Shown one piece after another: positions 1-5,879 of a stretch of DNA of 12,720 nt. The position numbers were made by a program, and so were the translations under genes. Numbering within the stretch: position 1 is the stretch's first letter; every line of letters starts with the position of its first letter. Source of the DNA: Sulfurimonas sp. UBA2011 (GTDB taxonomy: Bacteria; Campylobacterota; Campylobacteria; Campylobacterales; Sulfurimonadaceae); contig DDCH01000007.1 in assembly GCA_002335055.1 (NCBI GenBank), forward strand, positions 1 through 12,720, given 5' to 3'. The notes below the pieces were generated by a model that searched no databases, was not told the DNA's origin, and saw only the letters and a list, made by a program, of their open reading frames with translations.

Positions 1-147
1 GGAAAGAGTTTTTTCGTTTGTTTTTATTAGTAAAAAATATAAGGTTTACTTTAGTTTATATACATAATTTTTATATAGTAATGTATAGTTAAATAGTTAT
101 TAATAAGATATAAGTAAAGGTAGTTTTATGTAGAGAGAGGGGTCGAG
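1..147. other. AT-rich intergenic stretch downstream of rplS
   Basis: No gene, tRNA or convincing promoter is visible here. The stretch is very AT-rich, with many TATA-like strings on both strands, so any -10 call would be arbitrary. Imperfect inverted copies of ATACAT/ATGTAT lie at about 61-85. The first bases on the plus strand read GGAAAGAG followed by TTTTTT, which could be the 3' arm and U-tract of a terminator for a plus-strand gene ending to the left; the other arm is outside the window, so this cannot be judged. The region probably separates the rplS operon from the next unit. Confidence 0.5.
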
Positions 148-172
148 CTTAGAAGAATTATTTTCTTCTAAG
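148..172 (-). other. Perfect hairpin spanning the rplS stop codon
   Basis: On the minus strand the last rplS codons and the bases after them form a 10-bp perfect stem, CTTAGAAGAA with TTCTTCTAAG. The 5-nt loop is AATAA, which contains most of the TAA stop (158-160). No U-tract follows; the next bases are CTCGACCCCTC. It therefore does not look like a standard intrinsic terminator. It could be the 3' stabilising structure of the operon mRNA, a processing site, or a weak terminator. The structure is read directly from the sequence; the role is inference. Confidence 0.6.
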
Positions 173-517
173 TTCTTTAATACGAGCTTTTTTACCGGCA
201 AGGTCACGAAGATAGAAAAGTTTTGCACGACGAACACGACCGCGACGAATAACTTTAATCTCTGTGATTGAGTCACTAAATAATGGGAATATTCTTTCAA
301 TTCCAATTGCATTAGCACCAATCTTACGAATTGTAATTGTTGCACCAGTACCTTGACCACGTTTAGCGATACATACGCCTTCATAGCTCTGAGTACGTGA
401 TTTCTCACCCTCTTTAATTGTTACTGCTAAACGAACAGTATCACCAGCACGAAAATCTGGAATATTTTTCTCAGATGTTTGTGCATTTTCAAAGTTTTCT
501 ATGTATTTATTTCTCAT
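158..517 (-). CDS. rplS: 50S ribosomal protein L19
   Basis: This is L19 of the large ribosomal subunit, which lies at the interface with the 30S subunit. The 119-residue product has the normal family length. It shows the L19 signature: an N-terminal helix, then FRAGDTVRLAV (about 22-32), the basic SYEGVCIAKRG segment (about 44-54), TITIRKI (about 61-67), GIERIFPLFS (about 72-81) and a basic RRGRVRRAKLFYLRD segment (about 91-105) before a Lys/Arg-rich tail. The ATG is preceded by AAGGA at good distance. It is the last gene of the rpsP-khpA-rimM-trmD-rplS cluster, 11 nt after the trmD stop. Its stop codon lies in the loop of a perfect hairpin. The identification is secure. Confidence 0.97.
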   Translation of the reverse strand: MRNKYIENFENAQTSEKNIPDFRAGDTVRLAVTIKEGEKSRTQSYEGVCIAKRGQGTGATITIRKIGANAIGIERIFPLFSDSITEIKVIRRGRVRRAKLFYLRDLAGKKARIKELRRK

Positions 518-528
518 AAAAAGTTCCT

Positions 529-1224
529 TTATTTTACACCTTGACAGTGTTTTTTTAGCTGGTCTGGTCTGAAAAACTTAGTTTTACACTCAGACATAGC
601 TAGTTTTAATGAGCGAATTTTACTATGATTTCCCTTTAAGTATTCTGATGGAACACTTAAACCTTCATAGAGCTTCGGCTTTGAGAACGATGGTGCTTCT
701 AAAAGTGGTGTCTCGAAACTTTCAACAGTTAACGAGTCACTATTTCCTAACACACCCTCTATATTTCTACTTATTGCATCACATATAACCAAAGAGGCTA
801 ATTCTCCTCCAGTTAATATATAATCTCCAATAGAAAAAACTTCGTCTGCATATTTTTCTATAACTCTCTCATCAATACCCTCATATCTTCCACTCACAAA
901 AGCTATATGGGACTTGTTACTTAAACGTTTCGCATCATTTTGCACAAACGGTTTAGCAACAGGAGTTAAAAAAACTATATACACATTCTCATCTTCTTTT
1001 TTCAAACTATCTAAGGCATCAAACAGCGGCTGCGGATTCATAACCATTCCGGCTCCACCACCAACTGCTGTATCATCAACTTTAGAGTGCTTGTTCAGAG
1101 AAAAATCCCTAGGATTAAGATACTTAACACTAAATATATTTTTCTCTATCGCACGCTTTAATATAGAGTCATTAAAATAACCCTCTACTAAGTTTGAAAA
1201 AAGTGTTACAAAAGTAAAAGTCAT
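529..1224 (-). CDS. trmD: tRNA (guanine-N1-)-methyltransferase TrmD
   Basis: TrmD methylates N1 of G37 in tRNAs, using S-adenosylmethionine, and so prevents +1 frameshifting. It belongs to the SPOUT family, with a trefoil-knot fold. The 231-residue protein has the expected motifs: DDTAVGGGAGM (50-60), SGRYEGIDERV (111-121), SIGDYILTGGE (131-141), LLEAPSFSKP (174-183) and LKGNHSKI (196-203). Two departures stand out. The usual Pro-Tyr before GGG is Ala-Val. The position matching the catalytic Asp169 of E. coli TrmD appears to be Glu168 (codon at 721-723), in the string VESF where E. coli has EDSF. The start ATG overlaps the rimM stop in TAATG, so translation is probably coupled; no strong Shine-Dalgarno is seen. 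rplS follows after 11 nt. The family call is firm; the effect of the Glu is not known. Confidence 0.95.
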   Translation of the reverse strand: MTFTFVTLFSNLVEGYFNDSILKRAIEKNIFSVKYLNPRDFSLNKHSKVDDTAVGGGAGMVMNPQPLFDALDSLKKEDENVYIVFLTPVAKPFVQNDAKRLSNKSHIAFVSGRYEGIDERVIEKYADEVFSIGDYILTGGELASLVICDAISRNIEGVLGNSDSLTVESFETPLLEAPSFSKPKLYEGLSVPSEYLKGNHSKIRSLKLAMSECKTKFFRPDQLKKHCQGVK

Positions 1225-1766
1225 TAAGAAGCTTCTAAAATATCAAAAGCACCACATAAAGTGATAATCTTTTTCTTAATATCCACATCTTTTTTAAATG
1301 GTTCTATAAAAGGAACTAAAAAGCTCTTTGGTAAACCACTTTCAACTAAACTTTCGTTCGTAACTATATATAAATAGTTAGTTACGGCTATTCTTTCTAT
1401 CTCTTGAACTACTCCAAGTAGTTTTCCATCTTCATAAACTTGACAATTTTCCAAGTCAAAGAAAAAATACTCACCTTTTGCAAGCTGGCAATTTTGTCTT
1501 GTCTCTTCATATGTTGTATAAAGTTTTGCATTCACAAACTTTTTACAATCTTGTGGATTAGAAAGATTATTAATCTTTACTAGCCCACGTTCAAAGTTTA
1601 CATCTGTTAAAGTGATTGTATCTTTTTTATTAATTAAAAAAGAGCTTCCTACTTTAAACTGTTCAGGAAAATCCGACTTATCATGAAACTTCATATCCCC
1701 TTTTATACCGACAGTTTTGCCGATAGTAGCGATATGAAGTAACTGTTCCTTAAAGTGCTTCGACAT
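1224..1766 (-). CDS. rimM: Ribosome maturation factor RimM
   Basis: RimM binds ribosomal protein S19 and helps mature the 30S head, including 16S rRNA processing. The 180-residue protein has the RimM N-terminal barrel signature TIGKTVGIKGDMK (14-26) and a C-terminal PRC-barrel-like part with GEYFFFDLENC (98-108), LLGVV (116-120) and LVPFIEPF (150-157). The ATG lies inside khpA, giving a 17-nt overlap. No good Shine-Dalgarno precedes it, so initiation probably depends on ribosomes ending khpA. An AAGGA string lies just inside the coding region, but no suitable in-frame start codon follows at normal spacing, so the ATG is kept. It ends in TAATG with trmD. The neighbours rpsP and trmD match the widely conserved rpsP-rimM-trmD-rplS order. 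Confidence 0.93.
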   Translation of the reverse strand: MSKHFKEQLLHIATIGKTVGIKGDMKFHDKSDFPEQFKVGSSFLINKKDTITLTDVNFERGLVKINNLSNPQDCKKFVNAKLYTTYEETRQNCQLAKGEYFFFDLENCQVYEDGKLLGVVQEIERIAVTNYLYIVTNESLVESGLPKSFLVPFIEPFKKDVDIKKKIITLCGAFDILEAS

Positions 1767-1986
1767 TAATTCTATAACTCATGCCATCTTTAGCTTTACA
1801 GCCAGAGATCACAGTTTTAATAGCACCAATCATCTTACCACTTTTACCAATCAATTTACCGATATCGGCTTGATTAGCATAGAGTACGATTTCTGTTACT
1901 TCATCACCTTCTTCTACTTCAACTCTTACATCGTCTGGGTTAGACACGATTAGTTTTGCAAACTCGGCAACAAAATCAGCAATCAT
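1750..1986 (-). CDS. khpA: KH-domain RNA-binding protein KhpA (YlqC family)
   Basis: This is a small single-KH-domain protein of 78 residues. It carries the KH GxxG loop in the string GKLIGKSGKMIGAIK (43-57; GKSG at 47-50), and an acidic strand region (about 21-32) lies before it. KhpA proteins bind RNA and, in Gram-positive bacteria, partner with KhpB/Jag in cell-division and envelope control; the targets in Campylobacterota are not settled to my knowledge. It sits 2 nt after rpsP, between rpsP and rimM, a common place for this family, which suggests a link to ribosome assembly or RNA handling. The Shine-Dalgarno is weak (AGG about 9 nt upstream). The family is clear; the function in this organism is inference. 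Confidence 0.9.
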   Translation of the reverse strand: MIADFVAEFAKLIVSNPDDVRVEVEEGDEVTEIVLYANQADIGKLIGKSGKMIGAIKTVISGCKAKDGMSYRINVEAL

Positions 1987-1988
1987 GA

Positions 1989-2216
1989 TTAACGACCTGT
2001 AATCTTTTTAACACGGCTACTCATTTGAGCACCAACACTTAACCAATAGTCAAGTCTTTCGTTATCAACAACAAGAGTTTTCTCTTCGTTCATTGGATTG
2101 TAGTGACCGATAAGTTCGATCCAACCACCATCTCTACGTTTACGGCTATCTGTTACCGCTAAACGATAAAATGGTCTCTTTTTTCTTCCCATACGAGTAA
2201 GTCTAATTACTGTCAT
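1989..2216 (-). CDS. rpsP: 30S ribosomal protein S16
   Basis: S16 binds 16S rRNA early in 30S assembly. The 75-residue product starts with the S16 signature TVIRLTRMGRKKRPFYRLAV (2-21), then has DSRKRRDGGWIELIGHYNP (23-41) and ends with a region rich in hydrophobic and basic residues. The length is normal for short S16 proteins. The ATG is preceded by AAAGGA with 5 nt spacing, a good ribosome binding site. It is the first gene of the rpsP-khpA-rimM-trmD-rplS cluster. It lies behind a promoter at 2394-2422 and a structured leader of about 170 nt, so this gene is the most likely direct target of any leader-based control. Confidence 0.97.
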   Translation of the reverse strand: MTVIRLTRMGRKKRPFYRLAVTDSRKRRDGGWIELIGHYNPMNEEKTLVVDNERLDYWLSVGAQMSSRVKKITGR

Positions 2217-2387
2217 GTGTTTCCTTTTAGGTTATAAATATTTTAGGGGTATTTTTTGCAGAATAAATATAGTTTGTAAATAAATACAAGTAGTTTATTG
2301 TGCCTCTTACCGCCATTTGGCGTCTTATATCTCTTTAACGGAGATACCTTCTAATCACAGAGGGATTATTTCAGAAGTTATTACGAT
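2217..2387 (-). promoter_or_regulatory. Structured 5' leader of the rpsP operon with a predicted pseudoknot
   Basis: From the predicted start near 2387 to rpsP there are about 170 nt of untranslated RNA. Hairpins found by eye, in minus-strand order, are: CUUC/GAAG (2374-2377 with 2348-2351) closing UAAUC/GAUUA (2364-2368 with 2352-2356) across a UGAAA bulge, with loop CCUCUGU; UAUCUC/GAGAUA (2341-2346 with 2328-2333); CGCC/GGCG (2319-2322 with 2311-2314), loop AAAU; and UUGUA/UACAA (2274-2289). The first loop's CCUCU (2359-2363) can pair with AGAGG (2303-2307), making a pseudoknot that encloses the second and third hairpins. The rpsP ribosome binding site lies after an AU-rich linker. It may be an S16 or other autoregulatory site, a riboswitch or an sRNA. 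I recognise no known class. The pairings are seen in the sequence; the function is inference. Confidence 0.5.
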
Positions 2388-2393
2388 AGTGGA

Positions 2394-2422
2394 ATTATAA
2401 CGAAGAAAGAGTTAAAAAGCAA
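2394..2422 (-). promoter_or_regulatory. Sigma-70 promoter for the rpsP operon
   Basis: On the minus strand TTGCTT (2417-2422) is followed by exactly 17 bp and a perfect TATAAT (2394-2399). Initiation would fall near the A at about 2387. It lies immediately downstream of the terminator-like element at 2432-2452 and points at rpsP. It is the best consensus promoter I found in the window and the natural driver of rpsP-khpA-rimM-trmD-rplS. Confidence 0.75.
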
Positions 2423-2431
2423 TAATAATAC

Positions 2432-2452
2432 AAAAAATGTACAGAGTACACT
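2432..2452 (-). terminator. Weak intrinsic terminator candidate after ffh
   Basis: The minus strand reads AGTGTAC, loop TCT, GTACATT, running into TTTTTT. The stem is about 7 bp with one G-U pair, few G-C pairs and a tight 3-nt loop, so it is weak in thermodynamic terms, but the U-tract is directly adjacent. It lies 88 nt after the ffh stop and just before the rpsP promoter, where a boundary between transcription units would be expected. Confidence 0.45.
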
Positions 2453-2489
2453 CTTCAAATGTTTACTTGTTATAGATATAGAGGGTTTG

Positions 2490-2507
2490 AGGGAGATTTA
2501 TCTCCCT
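2490..2507 (-). other. Perfect hairpin in the ffh 3' region, no U-tract
   Basis: AGGGAGAT-AA-ATCTCCCT is an 8-bp perfect inverted repeat, with an effective stem of 7 bp and a TAAA loop, starting 33 nt after the ffh stop. CAAACCCTC follows, not a U-tract. It may protect the 3' end or act with the weaker terminator downstream. A flanking TACACA/TGTGTA pair (2534-2539 with about 2507-2512) could extend the structure. Confidence 0.5.
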
Positions 2508-2539
2508 ACACAAGGATACATTTTGCTAAGTTGTGTGTA

Positions 2540-3895
2540 TTACCTAGGTAGTCCAGCCATACCGCCAGGTCCACCTGCTCCACCCATCATAGATTGAAGC
2601 TGTTTCATTCCATTTTTACCAGAGAATTTTTTTGCCATTTTACCTGCGTTTTTAAACTGTTTGATCATTCTATTTATCTCAACGATTGTAAGTCCACAAC
2701 CAATTGCTATTCTTTGCTTACGTGAGTTATTAATAAGATCTGGCTCTTCACGCTCTTTTTTTGTCATTGAGCCAACCATTGCTTTAATGTTTTTAAGCTC
2801 ACCTGAGTTCTCAAAGTCAAAATCTTTAATGGCCTTACTCATCGAGCCCATTCCAGGAATCATTCCCATGATAGAGCTCATGCTACCCATCTTTTTCATT
2901 GATTCCATCTGCTCTAAAAAGTCATTAAAATTAAACTTTCCCTTTTGAATCTTTTTACTCAAACGTTTAGCTTGTTTCTCATCTATAATATCAGCAGTTT
3001 TTTCAGCTAAACCTTCAACATCACCAAATCCCATAAGACGATTTACTATGCGTTCAGGTAAAAAAACTTCTAAGTCTTCCATTTTTTCACCATTACCGAT
3101 AAAACGCAGTGGTACTTGTACTTGACTTGAAAGTCCTAGTGCTACCCCACCCTTTGAGTCTCCATCATATTTAGACAGGATTACACCGTCTATACCGATT
3201 TTTTCTTTAAAGCTTGTTGCTGTTCTAATTGCATCTTGACCAGTTAGTGAATCAGCTACATAAAAAATTTCATCTGGCTGTGCTGCTTTTTTTACATCTT
3301 CTAACTCATTCATAAGTAGATCATCGATAGCTAAACGTCCAGCTGTATCTATAAGTACGACATCAAATATCTTTGAGTGTGCATATTTCATAGCTGCTTT
3401 AACAACTTCTACAGGATTTTTTGTAGCTTCATCCTCATATAGTTCTACTTCTATCTGAACTGAAATTTGGCGAAGTTGTTCTACTGCTGCTAAACGCTGT
3501 AAATCGGCTGCAACTATAAGAACTTTCTTTTGTTTATTTTTTAAGTAAGTTGCTAGTTTACCCGTAGTAGTAGTTTTACCTGAACCTTGAAGACCTGTCA
3601 TAAGTATAGTAGTTGGAGGATTTGGAGCGAAAACGAACCCTTTATTCCCTCCTACTTCTAACAACTCAGTTAAAGAAACTCTCATAGCTTCTAAAAACTG
3701 ATCTTTACCTATACCCTTCTCTTTTGTACGTGACTCTACTTTTTCTAAGAGTTCTTTGACAACTTTATGATTTACATCTGCTTTTAAAAGATTCTTTTTT
3801 AATTCTGCTAGTGCTTTACTTAAAGCTTTATCATCATCACGAAAACGAATCTTTTTTATTGCATTTGTAAAACTATCTGTTAAAGTGTCAAACAT
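2540..3895 (-). CDS. ffh: Signal recognition particle GTPase Ffh (SRP54)
   Basis: Ffh is the protein part of the bacterial SRP. It binds 4.5S RNA and signal sequences and docks with FtsY to deliver nascent membrane proteins. The 451 residues show an N domain (about 1-90), then the GTPase with the P-loop GLQGSGKTTT (101-110), DTAGR (183-187) and SKYDGDSKGG (241-250). The methionine-rich M domain follows (about 320-435), including GMIPGMG (344-350) and SRKQRIAIGCG (391-401). The tail is rich in Gly and Met. The RNA-binding GSG motif reads GCG here, a conservative change. Having an M domain and no long acidic N-terminus, it is Ffh and not FtsY. The ATG has a purine-rich AGAGAG upstream. It is the last gene of the long upstream directon, 60 nt after the pseudouridine synthase gene. 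Confidence 0.97.
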   Translation of the reverse strand: MFDTLTDSFTNAIKKIRFRDDDKALSKALAELKKNLLKADVNHKVVKELLEKVESRTKEKGIGKDQFLEAMRVSLTELLEVGGNKGFVFAPNPPTTILMTGLQGSGKTTTTGKLATYLKNKQKKVLIVAADLQRLAAVEQLRQISVQIEVELYEDEATKNPVEVVKAAMKYAHSKIFDVVLIDTAGRLAIDDLLMNELEDVKKAAQPDEIFYVADSLTGQDAIRTATSFKEKIGIDGVILSKYDGDSKGGVALGLSSQVQVPLRFIGNGEKMEDLEVFLPERIVNRLMGFGDVEGLAEKTADIIDEKQAKRLSKKIQKGKFNFNDFLEQMESMKKMGSMSSIMGMIPGMGSMSKAIKDFDFENSGELKNIKAMVGSMTKKEREEPDLINNSRKQRIAIGCGLTIVEINRMIKQFKNAGKMAKKFSGKNGMKQLQSMMGGAGGPGGMAGLPR

Positions 3896-3955
3896 ATATT
3901 TCTCTCTTATTTTAGGTATTTAATTTTTGCATTTTAGCAAAGCATTGCTGATATG

Positions 3956-4690
3956 CTATTGAAAGTGTATAAACTCTTTAGGCTCAGGAGCATTAAACTC
4001 CATACCAAGTAGTCTTACTTTATGTGCATGAAGCATTACACGTTTTGCACGACGCCCACCATACTGCTCATCACCAACTATAGAGTGGTCAATGTAACGT
4101 AAGTGTACACGAATCTGGTGTGTACGTCCATGATGAATAATACATTTAATTTTTGTTTTATTTGCACTTACTAAGTCTGGAAAAAATTCACTTCTTGCAG
4201 GTTTTCCTTTTGGAGATACATTTGAGTATGCTTTATTGTTCTTTTTTTGTGTTGAGATAGCTTTATCAACTTCTATAGGCTCACTCATGATACCTTCAAC
4301 CCAAGCAATATACTCTTTATATACCTTATCTTGTCTAAACTCTTTAATAGCTTTCTCACGAAACTCTTCGTTTTTAACAAGCATCAAAACACCTGATGTT
4401 TCACGATCAAGTCTATGTAATAGTACTGCTGGTTTAAACTGACGCTCTATCTCATCTGAGTTTACATATGTTGGTTTATCAACTACAACTATGTCATCAT
4501 TTTCAAAGATTATCTTAGCTCTCTCTACTTTAATCACTCTAAACTTTGTATCTGAGTTTAACTCTCCACGAGCAATTACTACTTTTTTATTTCCTACATA
4601 CACTAGCCCACGGTCTATCATAGACTTTGCGTTGTTGTTAGAAATGCCCTCTTGCATTGCAAGAATTTTATATGCTTTTTCTGTCGCCAT
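3956..4690 (-). CDS. RluA-family RNA pseudouridine synthase
   Basis: This enzyme converts uridine to pseudouridine in RNA, most likely 23S rRNA. The 244 residues begin with an S4-like RNA-binding segment (about 1-55), followed by the RluA catalytic domain. The catalytic motif HRLDRETSG is at 92-100, with Asp95 as the nucleophile. GRTHQIRVHLR is at 188-198 and VGDEQYGG at 205-212, all typical of the RluA/RluC/RluD group. The protein is shorter than E. coli RluD (about 326 residues). Which uridines it modifies cannot be read from sequence, so no symbol is given. AAAGGA lies about 9 nt before the ATG. It sits between waaA (20 nt upstream) and ffh, as I recall from Campylobacter and Helicobacter. 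Confidence 0.9.
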   Translation of the reverse strand: MATEKAYKILAMQEGISNNNAKSMIDRGLVYVGNKKVVIARGELNSDTKFRVIKVERAKIIFENDDIVVVDKPTYVNSDEIERQFKPAVLLHRLDRETSGVLMLVKNEEFREKAIKEFRQDKVYKEYIAWVEGIMSEPIEVDKAISTQKKNNKAYSNVSPKGKPARSEFFPDLVSANKTKIKCIIHHGRTHQIRVHLRYIDHSIVGDEQYGGRRAKRVMLHAHKVRLLGMEFNAPEPKEFIHFQ

Positions 4691-4710
4691 TGTGTTTTTC
4701 CTTTTATTTT

Positions 4711-5877
4711 TTATAATTCGAGTATTTTATTTACTATCGGTTTTAAATCAATAGTTTCCTCAACTAAAGAAGATGGTAAGTCTTCTGCTTTTTTTAAAGC
4801 ATCAAAAATTTCATCTCGCTCAACATACTGCACATGATGTACATACTTAAAAAGCTCTTTTTGATCGTGAAAATGCTTCCCTGTGATTATCTTACATCCA
4901 AAGTGAGCAGGTTCAAGGGGATTGTGTCCACCTACATCTTCGTTAAATGCACCACCTAAAATGGCTATGTCACTTATACGATAGATATTATTTAACTCAC
5001 CCATCATATCTACTAAAACAATGTCTGCATTAAAATCATGAGACTCAGAAAAACGGCTAAGACTCAGCCCATTATCTTTAGCACCTTCTGACAATAACTC
5101 ATACACTTCATCAAAACGTTCAGGATGACGAGGCACTACAATCAACTTTGCATTTTGTTCTCGCCTAAACTCAATAAACGCAGCTAAAGATGATTTTTCT
5201 TCACTTTTATGTGTACTACCTGCAACTATTGTTAAAACATCAGGTTTAGCATACTCTAGAGTATGTTTTATCTCACCTGCAAGTTTAATATTGCCTATCA
5301 CTTTTATGTTTCTTGCACCTAGTGCTATAAAACGATTTTTATCTACTTCACTTTGTACATATAAAGTATCTACATAAGCCAAAAGTTTTTTATAAAACCA
5401 TGCAAACTGCAAATACTTTTTAACACTTTTATCAGAAATTCTAGCATTTAAAAGTACTAATTTTGCACCTCGCTTACTAGCAACTGCAAAAAGAAGATAC
5501 CAAAACTCCGCCTCAAGGACTACTAATATTTTCTGTTTTTTTACCCAAAATGGCAAAAACATCTCAAAAGGTAAATAACGAACCTCTGCATCATACTTTT
5601 TAGCCTCAGTATGCCCTGTTTGAGTAATTGTACTTATTAACACTTCTTTATCATTGAGTAAAGATAAAAGAGGTTTTAAAGCTCTTGCTTCACCAAGTGA
5701 GCATACATGGAACCAGATAGCACCAGTTTTGGAAAATGTAGGATTTTTAAAAAGAAAAAAACGTGCAGGGATTGACTCTTTGTACTTAGACTTAAACGCT
5801 AGATACACAATAAGGGGTAATGCTATAAGATATAGCATCACACTCACAGTGTAATAGACTAACGTAAAGGGTTTCAA
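4711..5877 (-). CDS. waaA: 3-deoxy-D-manno-octulosonic acid (Kdo) transferase
   Basis: WaaA (KdtA) adds Kdo to lipid A at the inner membrane, starting the lipopolysaccharide core. The 388 residues open with a hydrophobic anchor (about 7-27), then SIPARFF (35-41) and SLGEARALKPL (60-70), in which the Glu matches the catalytic base of the family. The C-terminal glycosyltransferase half has VAGSTHKSEE (218-227), VVPRHPERF (247-255), LGGAF (307-311) and GGHNPLEPA (316-324), the usual nucleotide-sugar-binding signature. The start is TTG, 2 nt after the flgZ stop; it keeps the whole anchor, whereas the first internal Met (14) would cut it. GAAGAG lies just upstream. Context suggests translational coupling to flgZ. 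Identification is firm; the start is likely but not proven. Confidence 0.93.
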   Translation of the reverse strand: MKPFTLVYYTVSVMLYLIALPLIVYLAFKSKYKESIPARFFLFKNPTFSKTGAIWFHVCSLGEARALKPLLSLLNDKEVLISTITQTGHTEAKKYDAEVRYLPFEMFLPFWVKKQKILVVLEAEFWYLLFAVASKRGAKLVLLNARISDKSVKKYLQFAWFYKKLLAYVDTLYVQSEVDKNRFIALGARNIKVIGNIKLAGEIKHTLEYAKPDVLTIVAGSTHKSEEKSSLAAFIEFRREQNAKLIVVPRHPERFDEVYELLSEGAKDNGLSLSRFSESHDFNADIVLVDMMGELNNIYRISDIAILGGAFNEDVGGHNPLEPAHFGCKIITGKHFHDQKELFKYVHHVQYVERDEIFDALKKAEDLPSSLVEETIDLKPIVNKILEL

Positions 5878-5879
5878 AC

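Noticed and set aside
1..25. Terminator 3' arm and U-tract (GGAAAGAG then TTTTTT) for a plus-strand gene to the left
   Set aside because: The matching 5' arm would be outside the window, so the hairpin cannot be shown.
2227..2316. A 29-codon upstream frame in the rpsP leader, ATG at 2314-2316 to TAA at 2227-2229, ending just before the rpsP ribosome binding site
   Set aside because: No Shine-Dalgarno before the ATG, which lies at the loop and 3' arm of a predicted hairpin, and no recognisable peptide; such a length is expected by chance in a stop-poor stretch. Ribosome profiling could reopen it.
2217..2539. Possibility that the ffh-rpsP gap encodes the SRP (4.5S) RNA
   Set aside because: The conserved apical SRP RNA motif containing GGAAG/GCAG around the symmetric loop is absent on both strands; the hairpins present do not form one long rod.
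3896..3955. Promoter or terminator between the pseudouridine synthase gene and ffh
   Set aside because: A 5-bp AGCAA/TTGCT hairpin has no U-tract, and TTGCTA to TAAAAT has a 20-bp spacer; neither is convincing.
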